Shown: positions 12,120 to 23,755 of the stretch, one piece after another
Numbering within the stretch: position 1 is the first letter of the stretch
How the letters are laid out: each line of letters starts with the position of its first letter
NCBI GenBank assembly: GCA_030248215.1
Contig: JASANG010002922.1
Coordinates: forward strand, 62,001 to 126,000
DNA from: Enoplolaimus lenunculus
Lineage: Eukaryota > Nematoda > Enoplea > Enoplida > Thoracostomopsidae
Direction: 5' to 3'
Length of the DNA: 64,000 bases
Made by a program: the position numbers and the translations under genes
The notes under the pieces: model-generated
Told to the model about the DNA's origin: nothing
Database searches by the model: none
What the model saw: the letters and a program-made list of their open reading frames with translations, nothing else

Positions 12120-12325
12120 CAAAAATTATGTCTGCGCCCCTGAACTTTTATTTCACTAAGCGTATTCCTAAGCCTAAGCCTAAGCCTAAGCGCAAGAATG
12201 AGCATATTCCTAAGCCTAAGCCTTAGTCTAAACCAAGCAAAAAAATTAGTCTAAAGCTTAAGCTTACTCTATTGCGGTCCCACAGAAAAACGTTCCGCCC
12301 CTGATCTTTACATGTGCCACCGTCT
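12120..12325. mobile_element. TTAGGC-bearing MITE (family D), partial copy
   Basis: Contains CGCCCCTG ends, a run of CCTAAG hexamers (12165-12235) and the internal AGTCTAAAGCTTAAGC segment. A second partial copy lies at about 11545-11660 with the same hexamers. Confidence 0.6.
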
Positions 12326-12538
12326 TAGACGAAACGTGACTATAGAAAACTAAAATTGTATCGTTTGGAAAAAAAACTAATACTAATAATCTAGGACAGC
12401 AACAAAAATTAGTAATAGTTTCAAATTGAAACGCGATAAAAAGAGTTGTCCCACCGTTTTAATGTAGACGCCAACTACGAACAGAAACAGCCAAGCTAAA
12501 ACTAGAAAAACGAAAATTGAAATATTATTAAAATACAG

Positions 12539-12742
12539 AAAACGCACTACTGTTGCACTGGGGAACGCATGAGAGTACCCAAGCCATGGTATCTGCTGGC
12601 AGGGATCAAAGCTTAAATTTGGGGCTAAGAGTTAAAATTGACGCTTGGCTTGTCGCTTGCTTCGATCGCGTGTGGACTATTTTTCAACCGTTGTATCTGA
12701 CACAATCTTCCCCGTCCGAAACCTCTGGATCGGACAACAATG
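12539..12742 (+). CDS. Candidate internal exon, unknown protein
   Basis: An ACAG acceptor and a TGGTGTGT donor bound 67 open codons (phase 1 in, phase 1 out). Composition is protein-like, with Trp, Asp, Arg and a hydrophobic core (DAWLVACFDRVWTIF) in otherwise AT-rich DNA. The acceptor lacks a good pyrimidine tract. No neighbouring exon or family was recognised. Confidence 0.35.
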
Positions 12743-13502
12743 GTGTGTTCATTGTCAAAAGTATTTTATTCTATAACACGATAGTGTTTACCTATAATAT
12801 GTTTCGTTTTGTTCAAAGTCATTTTGTTGCACCAAAATGCAGCACTGAAAACGAGCTGCTTTGGTTTCGAATTTAAAATTCGACACAGAATAAAAATTTT
12901 TGTAACCGAAAGAACAGCAAAAAAAGTTTTCAAATTAATTGGCAAAAACTTTTTTCGATGCATGAACTGGGAGAGAGAGAGTTTGGGTCGCCGGCAAAAT
13001 ACTGTTTAGTTGTCTATCGACTATTGCAGTATATTTGACAATGTTACCTTTCAGATGTTTGAAACAAATTATAAATTTTTATAAAGAGAAATAAAACAGA
13101 AAAAAGTTTCAAAAATTAATGAAATTAATACAATTTTAGTTCAATATATGATGTATTGAAATCAGTGTTATATTTTTGAAGGCTTTTTAGTTTTGATTAG
13201 AACTGTTTGCTGTTTTGATAACAAATTTTTAGAAACATGAAACGATTGACGTTAACAGTTTCATGGCCCATAATCTCAGATGAGTATACCAACTATTATC
13301 AATTAGTAATACGTTTTCAAACTCACTAACTATTGCAGTTGTTGAACTTAACATTGGTACAAGAGTAGAGCAAATCATGTGCGTAAAATGTGCTTATAGT
13401 TTGAGCCTCTGCATTATCTGGTTCGAAAGTTACAAGACGTATCACCAACTGGTGGTAGGTGCCACATACATTTAAAAATACGGGCCCATATTTTATGTTA
13501 CA

Positions 13503-13758
13503 GTGAGACGGCGGTGTTATGCGGTTCGGGCTTTATTTAAAATTCGGATATTTACAAGGTATATATGTTGTAGGCCAATCTGCTAGACAGGCCAATTACC
13601 TATTGGCCTAGGTAAATTTGTTATTCTTAGCAAATAGCAGATTGGTCTAGGACAATTGGTAATTGGCCTGTCTAACAGATTGGCCTACGACATATATGCC
13701 TTGTAAATATCCGAATTTTAAATAAAGCCCGTATCGCATATAACACCACCGTCTCACC
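13503..13758. repeat. Long inverted repeat, ~100-bp arms
   Basis: The left arm starts GTGAGACGGCGGTGTTATGC and the right arm is its near-perfect complement ending at 13758. The inner part repeats TTGGCCTA and CAGATTGG motifs. A probable foldback MITE; its inner motifs reappear at 13759-13985. Confidence 0.85.
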
Positions 13759-14431
13759 CAGCAGATTGGCCTAGGCCAAATAGCGATTGTAAGATGTTGC
13801 AAAATAACAGTGATATAAAACAAACGCTGATTGGTTAAAGGTATAGCATCTGTTTAAATAATCAAATCTGATTCATCTATTAGTTTAGTTGTAGTTTAGC
13901 CTATGCGACACTGTTATTACTCAAACTAGCAGAATGGTCTAGGCAAATTAGTTGGCCTGAATAGCAAATTGGCCTACGACATATAAACGTCAAACTATTC
14001 GACACATAAAAATTTCCTTTAAAATAATAAGAATTTTCATTCTTAAATTTTCAAGACTGGAATGTTTAGAATTTTCGAAATTAGAGTTTGAAAAGTTTAT
14101 AAAACATAAATGTCTTTTATTCAAGAAAATAATTGTTGCCAATTACTAATTTGTCTATGAGGTGTCAGCATTTGCATCCCTGACATCTTATAGTGCAGTG
14201 TATTAATGCGTAGTGTTTTGCAAATTTTTTGCTCTCTATTTAATTTCATCTCAAAATATATATTATATAATTAATAATCTAGTGTGGGTCTGGTGGCGAA
14301 AAAGAACTTTGGTATTTGAACCAACTCAGTACAGCTAAATATACGTTTCAAAACTAAAACCTTATACTTAAAAACTAAACATTTCACAGACTAAACGTAC
14401 GCTAAAACTGGAGAGAACGCGTAGCAAAGCA

Positions 14432-14802
14432 TTGGTTGGGTTTCTAAAATTCTACTTAAGTACGATTCGTTCTTAAGTATGTGTTAAGTATTTAATTACT
14501 TAGCTAATTTACCGTTTCTAAAAGCGTACTTAAGTTAAGTAAATACTTAATTCACTGAAAATTTTTGATATGTTACAGACTATCAGTTTACGTGCTTTAA
14601 CCATGGAGTAAACTTAAATTGTAGACTTATCGTATCTCGTAACATGAAGCAAAATTAAAGCTTCCTGGTTAATGTCGCTGGTTTAATTTTGGCATTTATT
14701 TGTTTTCGGTTAAAAAGTTTAGTCTTCAAGTACTTAAGTCGGCTAATTATGTCAATAAGCATAACTTAGCAAATACTTAAGATTTCGAACGCCCAGCCAA
14801 TA
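14432..14802. repeat. TIR element with CTTAAGTA-type ends
   Basis: The ends TTGGGTTTCTAAAATTCTAC and the complement of GAACGCCCAGCCAA face each other around TTAAGTA-rich DNA. Related end fragments occur at 17130-17260 and 61150-61200. Confidence 0.55.
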
Positions 14803-15415
14803 ATTCTTAAATATAACACAACTTGTTCTGCGTGCTGCTGACAAAATTCTCTGTAAGTTTTAAAAGCGATATTTACACGTGCAAGTTTTTGCAGTAGGAA
14901 CTGACAATTATAACGTTCTTGTGAGAGCAAGCTAGAGGTCTGGCAGACATTTCAACCCGTTGCTAATGTTTCTCTCACAAGTTTTTAGCTCATGCTAAGC
15001 CTAAACAACCCAAATCTTACTTCTGTAGCGCAAATGAACTAAATAAACGTCTGTATGAACAGGCCTATTTAACCAAAAAAATGACCAAGGGCTAATTTCT
15101 GTGCGTGAAACGGTTTTTTAGTAGTAGTCCGTATCTCTAATAAGGGGCTGTAAGCGGATAGAGTCCCTAAACCGTAATTAGAGTTCATAAATATCAGTTA
15201 TCCCTAATTTGTAGTGCATAAGTGACTCCAGGTCCAAAAGTAAGTATAACTTTGCGTTATCGCTTTAGTTTTTTTATATCAGACAAGTAAACGTTTAATT
15301 CAACGGATAATTGCAATACCGGATATATATCAGCAACGAAGGGCGGCTGATCTCGTGTTAAAATAAATAACAGCCCGTAACCGAATAACAGGGGTACCCT
15401 CTGGAGAGGCCAAAT

Positions 15416-15573
15416 GGCCCATGTAAAGATCAAGGGCGGAACGTTTTTCTGCGGGTCTAGAAAAGAGTAAGCTTAAGCTTTAGACAATTTTTTGCTTTGC
15501 TTAAGCTTATGTTTAGGCTTAAGCTTAGGAATATGCTTATCATACTGTTCCGCCCCTGTTCTATATATTGGCC
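15416..15573. mobile_element. TTAGGC-bearing MITE (family D)
   Basis: Compact copy: GGCCCATGTAAAGATCAAGG end, TAAGCTTAAGCTTTAGAC, TTAGGCTTAAGCTTAGG, then CTGTTCCGCCCCTGTTC and GGCC. Confidence 0.75.
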
Positions 15574-15588
15574 GTTTGTCCTTTCTAG

Positions 15589-15742
15589 TTATTTTGAAAG
15601 AAATGTATATCCCTCTGTGGTCTCTTTCGTTAGACCCGTGAACAGTTCATTTTCTAAGGTGGCCAAAAGTTTTCAGGAGGGGCATGAAAGGGTTTCCGAT
15701 GGTTTAGAAGCGAGCTTAAAAAATTTTCTTGGAGGGATTTAA
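15589..15742 (+). CDS. Candidate 3'-terminal exon, unknown protein
   Basis: A CTTTCTAG acceptor directly after a family D MITE opens 51 codons to a TAA stop (upstream phase 2 required). The peptide is polar and balanced in composition. The following DNA is repeat-like, so it may instead belong to an old mobile element. Not identified. Confidence 0.3.
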
Positions 15743-16552
15743 ATTTTTGCGGCACTATTGTAGTTGCTCCGGTTACAACATAAAGATGGGCGAATTTTTT
15801 CGCAAACACCCAAACATTTTGAACCAATTTAGTGCTATTTTTTTCTCATTACACTCCTGTGCTCTGAAATTTTCGCATTTTGAAAGGATACAATGCCGTA
15901 TCGGGGGTTATCACTCTTCAATCCCCCAAAGCAATTCGCTATTGGTACAGATAAAATCGGTCGTAAAGTATCCTAAGACTGTGAATGCGGGTATAAAGTA
16001 CTTAAACCTGTGAGGGTAACTTTCCGTCTGCTTATGTTAAAAGCCCAATTTTTCTCCGGGGTACGAGCACCGCCTATACAGCTGCCTCGACTCAGGCTAC
16101 GAAACCGGTAATTATCCGTCCTTCGAGAGTATGTTGAGTTGAATTTTCGTGCAAATTTTTTGAGTGTTTTTACGCAATCGAAAAACACAAATGTCAATGC
16201 AATACAATTTATATACAACTATAATAATGTGATGACGTCGTATATGAATGCAAAACATTTTTCAACAAATCGAGGAGATACAACTTAAAAATTGATAAGG
16301 CAGCGTTTAATCGCGTTGTTTGTCGCCGCTAAAACATGGAATTGAGGCCAGTGTTGATATTAATCAAATATTTTGAACACCAAAATTAGTTAACTTTTTT
16401 TGCCAAGACAACAAAAAATGTCTCATTTTTGACAAACGATTGTTTTAAAAGTGAAAGTGGCTGTTTTTGCAATTTGAAATCGAATTTTCGAAGCTGTTTT
16501 CATTTTTATTTTTTTTAAATATTTGGTTTATAGCAAAAGTCGATGATGCCTA

Positions 16553-17150
16553 CTTTATAACAAGAGTATGCAACTATGGCTGCGTTCTGTGTCGGAAAGA
16601 ATGTACACGGCACGCGTTGCATTTTTGGCCCACATCCCTCTATTTTATTATGAGAGGGATACAACTTGTACGAACCATGACACTTTATGTGTCTGGTATC
16701 AAAAATTGCTCTGCTTATAGATTAATTTAGGGTTGTTGCATGTGACAGAGACCCCCAATCTGAACAAGGGGGGTTGGCCAAAAACGCAACGTCGGCTGGT
16801 ACATTTGGTACCATGCGGAACTCCAAGAGTTGCTTACTCTTCTATAACGCACTTGTGGTTATAGAAAGAGTACATGATCACTCTTAATAGACAAGAGTGT
16901 GCAACTACTGTGGTTGTGCATGATGCAAAATGTACCCGGTATGCGTTGCGTGACCGACTCCATCCCTTGATTGGGGAGACTACTTACCCCTTTGAGCCAG
17001 AGGATAAATATAGGCTTGACAAATATTATCGTAGCAACTTGAGTTTCGATTAAAAAATTAGCGCACGTACCCAACTAAATAAAGGGGCGGGTCAAAAACA
17101 CAATGTGTGCTGGATATATTTTGCTCATGGAATGTGCCCAGTTGCATACT
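16553..17150. repeat. Dispersed repeat with AAAACGCAAC motifs
   Basis: At least two diverged units with shared phrases (GTTGCATTTTTGG, GGGGTTGGCCAAAAACGCAAC, GTGCAACTA). The segment at 29055-29375 is the same family in the opposite orientation. Confidence 0.55.
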
Positions 17151-17268
17151 TACTTGACTAAAATAAGCTTATAAAAACGATAAAATAGTTAAGTAATTAT
17201 TTGAAACACAAACTGAAGTGCTAAGTCGTACTTAAGTAGAGTTTCAGAAACCCAGCCTTTATTGCTTA

Positions 17269-17572
17269 TTTAGTCTGAAAATGTTTTCGGTTTAAAATTT
17301 TTCAGCTTGTAAACTTAAAAATTCCACATTTAGTCTGAAAATCTTCTTGGGTTTAAAATTTTTCAGCTTGTAAACTTAAAAATTCCACATTTAGTCTGAA
17401 AATGTTTTCGGTTTAAAATTTTTCAGCTTGTAAACTTAAAAATTCCAGATTTAGTCTGAAAATGTTTTCGGCTTATAATTTTTAGCTTGTATACTTAAAA
17501 ATTCCACATTTAGTCTGAAAATGTTCTTGGGTTTAAACTTTTTCAGCTTGTAGCCTTAAAAATTCCACATAT
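17269..17572 (+). repeat. Tandem repeat, five ~61-bp units
   Basis: Five consecutive copies of a 60-61-bp unit starting TTTAGTCTGAAAATG, at 17269, 17329, 17390, 17451 and 17511. Units 2 and 5 share a TTCTTGGG variant. Confidence 0.9.
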
Positions 17573-17976
17573 CAATCGACGTCACACTGTGTGATACAAA
17601 GGATTAAATAGTATAATTGGGTGCATTCAGTGCTTTTTTGACCTTGTAGTTTTAAAACGTCATGCTTAATTATAATTAATTTGTCAGTTAAACACTAATA
17701 TTATATATTCTTTGTGTTATAAAATGAATTATGCGCGTTGTATCTGGAAATTTTTTAAGACATTTGGGTGGAAAACGCTTTTTTAACGAGTATGCATCAA
17801 TGGTTGAGATTTAATATCGACCTGGCCAAAGTTTACTATATTTGGTGAAAGGATACATGAACAAAATATTAAAAAGTTTGACACTGGAGTCTCAAACTAC
17901 TGTAGCAAATATAATTAGAAGTCAGCTTATTTAGAATGGGACGCGAGATTAATAGAAGTTAAGGGTACCGATATTG

Positions 17977-18307
17977 GGCCCATGTATAGAACAGATCCGG
18001 AACAGTAGTGTAAGCATATTCCTGAGCGTAAGCCTAAGCCGAAGCCTATGCCAAAACGTAAGGATAAGCCTACTGCTAAGCCTAAGCCTAAATCTAAGCC
18101 TAAGCCTAAGCCTAACCTAAGCCTAAACTTAAGCTTAAACGTAAGGATAAGCCTATACCTAAGCCTAAGCCTAAAGCTGAACCTAAGCCTAAACGTAAAG
18201 ATGAGCCTATTCCTAAGCGTAAGCAAAAAAAGTTAGTCAAAGAAGCTTAAACTAACTGTATTACAGCCCCACCGGAAAACAATCCGGCCCTGTTCTATAC
18301 GTTGGCC
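17977..18307 (+). mobile_element. TTAGGC-bearing MITE (family D), longest array
   Basis: The ends GGGCCCATGTATAGAACAG and CTGTTCTATACGTTGGCCC form the inverted repeat. Between them lies about 200 bp of CCTAAG hexamers with variants (18026-18225). The nematode telomere hexamer is TTAGGC, the complement of this unit. Confidence 0.85.
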
Positions 18308-18536
18308 CTGTATTGAATATGAATCAATACACGTCTATGCTTAGAATTAGTGTCTGTAAATGGCAAAAATATATACGGAAGAGATATACAATGCAGTGCA
18401 AATCAGATTTCATTACATTAATTTTGTCTGTCACCGTTTGAGATATGCTGAGTTCGTATAGATTTATTATGTATTAGGCAGGTTTGTGAGGTAACGCTGA
18501 TTCTATTCGTTTTGCAATTTTTTCTTTTCGCTGAAA

Positions 18537-18612
18537 ATCAATAAATAAATAAACAAATAAATAAATATATAATATATAATATGTATAATATATATATATA
18601 ATATACATAATT
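18537..18612. repeat. AT-rich microsatellite
   Basis: AAATAAATAA repeats pass into (TA)n and TATAATA repeats. Confidence 0.9.
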
Positions 18613-19261
18613 ATCGGTCCTAGGATTATTCTTCGGCGGGGGGGTGGGCTTTTAGAGATTATTTTTTATATTTTAGACCGTGTAAACGTAATTGAATCTG
18701 TTCTAAAACTTTAACTGTTTGTGAAAATTTTGCCAGGGAGCGCTTTCATTTAACATGACCGCCCCTGATATATTTATCGTTTCATAAATCTGAGTAAAAC
18801 AACTGCGTAATAAATTACTCGGTTTGTGTATATATCTTGTGAAATTTCATAGAATTTTAACAATCCGCAACGTCAAACGTTGGATGGTATAAGTATGGGG
18901 GCCAGTTAGTATTTCCTGCTGGTATCCGCCCCCCGTCTCTGAATGTTTTGCAAACTTTAGATTCTAATGACCTCCAATGATTATTGTGCCCCAAATTTGA
19001 TATTTTAAAAATCTTGAAATTATTGTAGGTCATATATTAAATGCTCAAAGGAATGTTTGTGGTCCACAGAATTTTTGGCGTTGACTATTAAGAATAGTTA
19101 ACCTATGATGCCATGTTATACAGCTTGCAAAGCGCCCCAGCAATCTGAACAGAAACCATGCCCTGTAATCTTTTCGCTTGTTCTCTGTTATTGGCTGTTT
19201 TTGTGTCATAATTTATATAAAAAAACAACACGCAATTCGCCGTCAACCTTTTCGCCAATGA

Positions 19262-19400
19262 CTAGAACCGGGCCGCGACAGTAGTATAAGCATATTCCTA
19301 AGCCTAAGCAAGCCTATGTAAAAAAGTATTAGTCTAAAGGTTGTAATGGTTAAGCTTACACTATTGCAAAGCCGCAGAAAAACGATCCGACCCTGATCTT
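19262..19400. mobile_element. TTAGGC-bearing MITE (family D), short copy
   Basis: Has the GGGCCGCGACAGTAGTATAAG end, CCTAAGCCTAAGC, an AGTCTAAAGG segment and GATCCGACCCTGATC. A stub of another end lies at about 19520-19560. Confidence 0.65.
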
Positions 19401-19721
19401 TGGTCAATGTTTCAAAGAGTCTAAACAGCACAGAATGACATACAATAGTTTGAATTTGCACCGTTTCCTCTAAATATTTTAATGCTATTTTAGTTGAGAA
19501 AGTCAAACCTTTTCGCCAATGTATAGAACAGGGCCGTAACAGTAGTACAAGCATATTCACTAAGAGAAAACATTGTGAGTTTCATACAAATAATATGCGT
19601 CGACAAATCTATAGCTCGACAGATCTGTCGATGAAGCATCCTCAAATCCTCAAACCGCTCCCAGTGCATGTACTGTTGTTCTTACGCGTGTCCACGGCGA
19701 GTTTTTAATGTTTAACGCAAA

Positions 19722-20045
19722 CTCGTGACATTCCTCACTGTAGATTTCAGTGAGTTGATTTTAACTCAGAATGAGTTTAATCACTCAGTCTGAGTTTAAG
19801 ACTATCAGAGTTCAAAATTTTGAGTAGATTCAATCGTTTTGAATCAACTCATCCAGAGTCAACTCAACTCAGAGTGAGAATCAACTCAACTCAGAGTGAG
19901 CATCAACTCAACTCAGAGTGCGAATCAACTCACAACTCAAAGTGAGAATCAACTCAACTCATAGTGAGTAAATTTTGCTGTTATTAGCTCAGAAAAAACT
20001 AATTTTACGTCTGAGTTGATTAATTGACTTTTAGGAATTCACAGG
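19722..20045. repeat. GAGTT/AACTC-rich element with 25-bp tandem repeats
   Basis: About five 25-bp units of type CAACTCAACTCAGAGTGAGA (19853-19970) sit between inverted AACTCA/TGAGTT-rich ends. A related piece lies at 24700-24875. Confidence 0.75.
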
Positions 20046-22512
20046 TGTATACTCATTCTAGGATTTTGATAACACCGAAGCTTATCAAATTCGTCAAAAT
20101 ACGCTACTTTGCGGCGTTATATATTTCGTCGTCTATAAGACGTGTACGATGAACGCCAATTGTTTTGCTGTTTAGGTAGTAAAAGTATATTTCAGTGAAA
20201 ATATTCGGTTCAAAATACAACAAAAATACTTCTTATTTTAAATTATGCTTAATTTTGTTTTGATCATCGCGAAAATATTGCAATGCAGTCGATTGTTTTT
20301 GCAGTCATAACTGCACCCGAATGCAGTTGCAAGCTGCGCATTTTAATATACTGAAAAATTAAAATTCAATAAGACGTAGTATATACAGGAAATGATATTT
20401 AATTTATTAATATTTGAACTTACATTTCACGTTAACTTTCCCATATGTAACATTGCGTTATGCAATCTTTGTGCAAATTGCATATATGCAATACAATTGC
20501 TACAAGTTAACAGCATATAGCAGTAACCGAGGAACTTGATCTGATGGATGCCTTGTGAAAAAAGCAGGCTAAATATTGGTTCTTAAGATAAAATAGGCTA
20601 CCACTAGCAAAGATCATGCGAGCCAGTGATTTATTTGACTGAAATTAACTCGGTTGGGGGTGGTCCCCTTGACTTTATACTGCGATTGCGCTCCTGATAT
20701 ATATATATGCATTATATAGTTATATATTTAGATATTGTAATTGCAATTATATATACAAAATATGCAAGTTGCATTTTATATATATGTAACAAATGTTAAC
20801 ACACAAATGGCGAAAAATGATAAGCGCAGTTGCCGAAATCGACGAAAAATATTCTATGATAAATTGCTTGTAGTAAAAATAACACAGCGCGTCTTTGTGC
20901 GTCGTTATTCATGAACAACGGGTCGGTCGCTGATAGAATGTTCGAATTTTCAATGCTTCCATCTCATGATCAGCTCTGAGTCTTGACCAGAGCAGTAAAC
21001 GGATGTCCATTTCCGTTTTCGGATTGCTTATGGTTGAAAATCAAATCGGATTTTTAATACAGGGTCGCGTGAACGTGCAGGCTGTATCTCAGGTTTACGA
21101 AAAGGCTAACTTATGTCTAAGCTTAAGCGCAGGTTTGGGAAAGTGTATCAGATCCCTGCGTTTTAATCTCACCAGCCCGTATTGGTGATAATTTTGGCAT
21201 ATAAACTAGATACGTCCAAAGCAGACCAGGGTTCTTGAAGCAATGAAGTACGAAACATGAAGTACATACAACACAAATTCACACAAACTTTAAGCTAGCG
21301 CCATAGTTTAAGTTTCGGAACAGTAAAACGTATCCTCTGTGAAGAGAAAATTTCTGAATTCTAAAATGCATTCGACACTTATTTAAACCTGGAATGCCCC
21401 ACATACGTATTTTGGGCAACGTTTCAGTATACACACAAAATAAATTGTTTTAAAATGTCAAGACTCATACTTTCATAATTTTTAAAGACATAAATGCCTT
21501 GTATTCCAGACATTAATAGCCTCAAACAGCTCAGAAATTCGTTTCTTAAATGGTTAAAACATAAAATGTCTTATATTCAAGAAATTGCTATTGCCAATTT
21601 ATAAGACATAAATTTCTTTCTTTCAAGAAACAATTGTCTTTATTCATGGATTTATTTTCGGATTTTTATGTATGTAAAAAAGTTACTTCGTTTATATTCT
21701 TAAGAGAGTATATAAATACTTGAATTTAAAAGTTATTTCGAGATGAGCTCAAGCGTTCCTCAACCTATGTTTACGTCTTGGTCGTATCTTTAGGTTGTAA
21801 AATTAGGGTATCGGGTTGAGCTTTAGCCACCAATTTTGGAGTCGGTTAACATGGCAAATCTCTGTGTTTACGACATGTTTGTCTTTATATTTCAGAAATA
21901 TTTGTCTTAATCGTTCATAAAACAAAGTGTTATATTCAAAAGATTTAAGTGTGAAAACTTCTAGAAAAATATTTCTGAAATATTTAAGAAATAAAGTCTT
22001 GAATTGAAGACATATATGGCTGGAGTCTGTATCAAGACATAATTGTCTTAAATTTCAGACAATGTTTCTTGAATACAAGACAATTTATTTCGAGTGTGCT
22101 TTGTTTACAATATTTGGTTAGAGCAGAAACGTGATTGTTCTGTGAAAAGAAGTATTCCATGCAAATTGTAGCGCATTCGTTACCTCTTGCATTTTGCTCA
22201 AATCCGGCTGACTAGTAGTGTTTACTATTTTTCAACCGTTAACGTATATTTGGATTTTTAGCTTAATAGCTGATGCAATAAACTACGATAGTCTTTAGTA
22301 CAAAACCTATAGCATTGAATTTTATTAGAACATCTTAAATGTTGTGGTAACTGTAGCATATGCCAAAAATTATCAGTTTTACCTCACAATTAGCAACTTA
22401 TAACGATTAATCCGATATCAAAGTTTCTGTGATCTGTTCCTTTGATTTTGCCACTTTGATCAACCTTATATTTATCTTAACCAATCGTTGTGTAATCTTC
22501 AGTGGTAACAAA
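20046..22512. other. Intergenic: AT-rich DNA and a dispersed repeat
   Basis: AT-rich DNA with (TA)n runs near 20697-20790 and one copy of the TGTCTT repeat (21420-22095). No supported exon. Confidence 0.5.
21420..22095 (+). repeat. Dispersed repeat H (TGTCTT/AAGACA-rich)
   Basis: Flanks made of AAGACATAAATGTCTTG-type short palindromes surround a core with GTTTACGTCTTGGTCGTATC. The copies at 35950-36596 (inverted) and 36880-37545 (direct) share flanks and core. Confidence 0.7.
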
Positions 22513-23415
22513 ATGACATCTTCAACTGCGTTTCTCGCATTAATTGTCATATTTTCGTGTAACTCTCACGTATTGCTGCTGCTATTATTTGCCGTTTGGA
22601 AAACGCTGGTGTCGCCGAAAAGTAAACTACAATCTAGCAAACATAAGCGATGCGTTCTGTTTGGCTTAGGCAGCTTAATGCTTATACAAGATCTCGATAT
22701 ACCACAAATCGACCTTAATGTATTCCCTAAAAATTTAGGGTACCACCAAAATTTCTCAGTGGACAGCGCCCAAACGGGTGACGTCGGTATGCCCCATATC
22801 ACTAGCTTGTGGGCTGGATTACTTGCGTCACGTATTATTCCTAGTCGCGTTTATTGTGGACAATTTGTTGCACAAGCAGCATCTGTGATAAGTCGAACAC
22901 ATACAGAAAGCAAATTCGACGATTCTGATATGACAAGGGTTTCAAAATCAGAAATGCAATATACCAAAGATTATCGCGTGCAACAAATTGCTACTGCAAC
23001 TGCTACTACTATTACTACTACTACTACTGCTACTACTACAACTACTACAACTACTCCTGCAATCTCGTCTTCAATACAACATCGTCTCTTGGCAGCACAA
23101 TTTAGTAGTCTTGAGTCTAGTCAACTGAACCTGCGTAGCTCAAAATTACTCAATCCGCGGTTGTTTGAGTTCAATTTAAACTCATCAGGATTTGAACGCA
23201 AACAATTCAAATCAAAGCTTCAACCGAAAAATTTCAATTTGTTCGATGGCAAAAAATTCAAATCAAAATTTGAATCGAAAAGTTGGCGCGTTCGAAGAAG
23301 CGTTCAGTCGGAAGCAAACGAGTTGGGATCGGAAAATTTCGGGTCAGCGAGCCAGAACAAACGGCACCATAGACGTCATCGTCGGAAATATGTTTTATGG
23401 TTAAACCAAGCACTA
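22513..23415 (+). CDS. Thr-rich protein with hydrophobic N-terminus, 5' exon
   Basis: An ATG at 22513 in good context (ACAAAATGA) opens 301 codons to a strong CTAGTAAGT donor (phase 0). The first ~30 residues are hydrophobic (signal peptide or anchor). A Thr/Ala-Thr run lies at about residues 159-180, and a very basic KRHHRRHRRK stretch about eight residues before the exon end. It is a candidate 5' exon of the metalloproteinase gene that begins 1.9 kb downstream, which also has a poly-Thr tract. However, the phase (0) does not match the first metalloproteinase exon found (phase 2 needed), and no prodomain helix motif is visible. A linking exon or a separate gene are both possible. Confidence 0.5.
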
Positions 23416-23589
23416 GTAAGTTGGACCATATTAACTATTGGGGCCTGTCTACTAAGTCCAAGCCAAAAATATTGGCCTAAACCTAACGCTTGGCCGAATA
23501 CTAAGCCTAATGCTAAGCCTAAGCCTAAACTTCAAAGTTTGTGTCCAACCGTTCCATGTTTTTCACATTGCAGGCCATATAATTAACAT

Positions 23590-23755
23590 GACCCATGTAA
23601 AAATCATAGGCAGAACGTTTTTCGGTGGGACTAGAATAGAGTAAGCTTAGGAATAAACTCATTCTTGCGCTTAGGCTTAGGCTTAGGCTTTTTGTTCAGG
23701 AATATGCTTATAATACTGCTCTGCCTCCTGTTCTCCACATTGGCCATTAACATTA
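23590..23755 (-). mobile_element. TTAGGC-bearing MITE (family D)
   Basis: The ends ACCCATGTAAAAATCA and TTCTCCACATTGGCC enclose GCTTAGGCTTAGGCTTAGGC. A second CCTAAG cluster lies just upstream (23470-23545). Confidence 0.75.

Larger units (their letters stand above)
9562..12538. other. Intergenic: repeats only
   Basis: Besides the family G element, this stretch holds copies or remnants of the TTAGGC-bearing MITE at about 11067-11215, 11545-11660 and 12120-12325, and diverged repeat sequence. No coding exon is supported. Confidence 0.5.
12743..15588. other. Intergenic: hairpin and TIR elements
   Basis: Holds the long hairpin at 13503-13758, a related GGCCTA-rich segment (13759-13985), a TIR element (14432-14802) and a family D MITE (15416-15573). 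No gene recognised. Confidence 0.5.

Noticed and set aside
17927-18236. Open frames on both strands rich in Lys-Pro or Leu-Arg
   Set aside because: These are translations of the CCTAAG hexamer array in a family D MITE.
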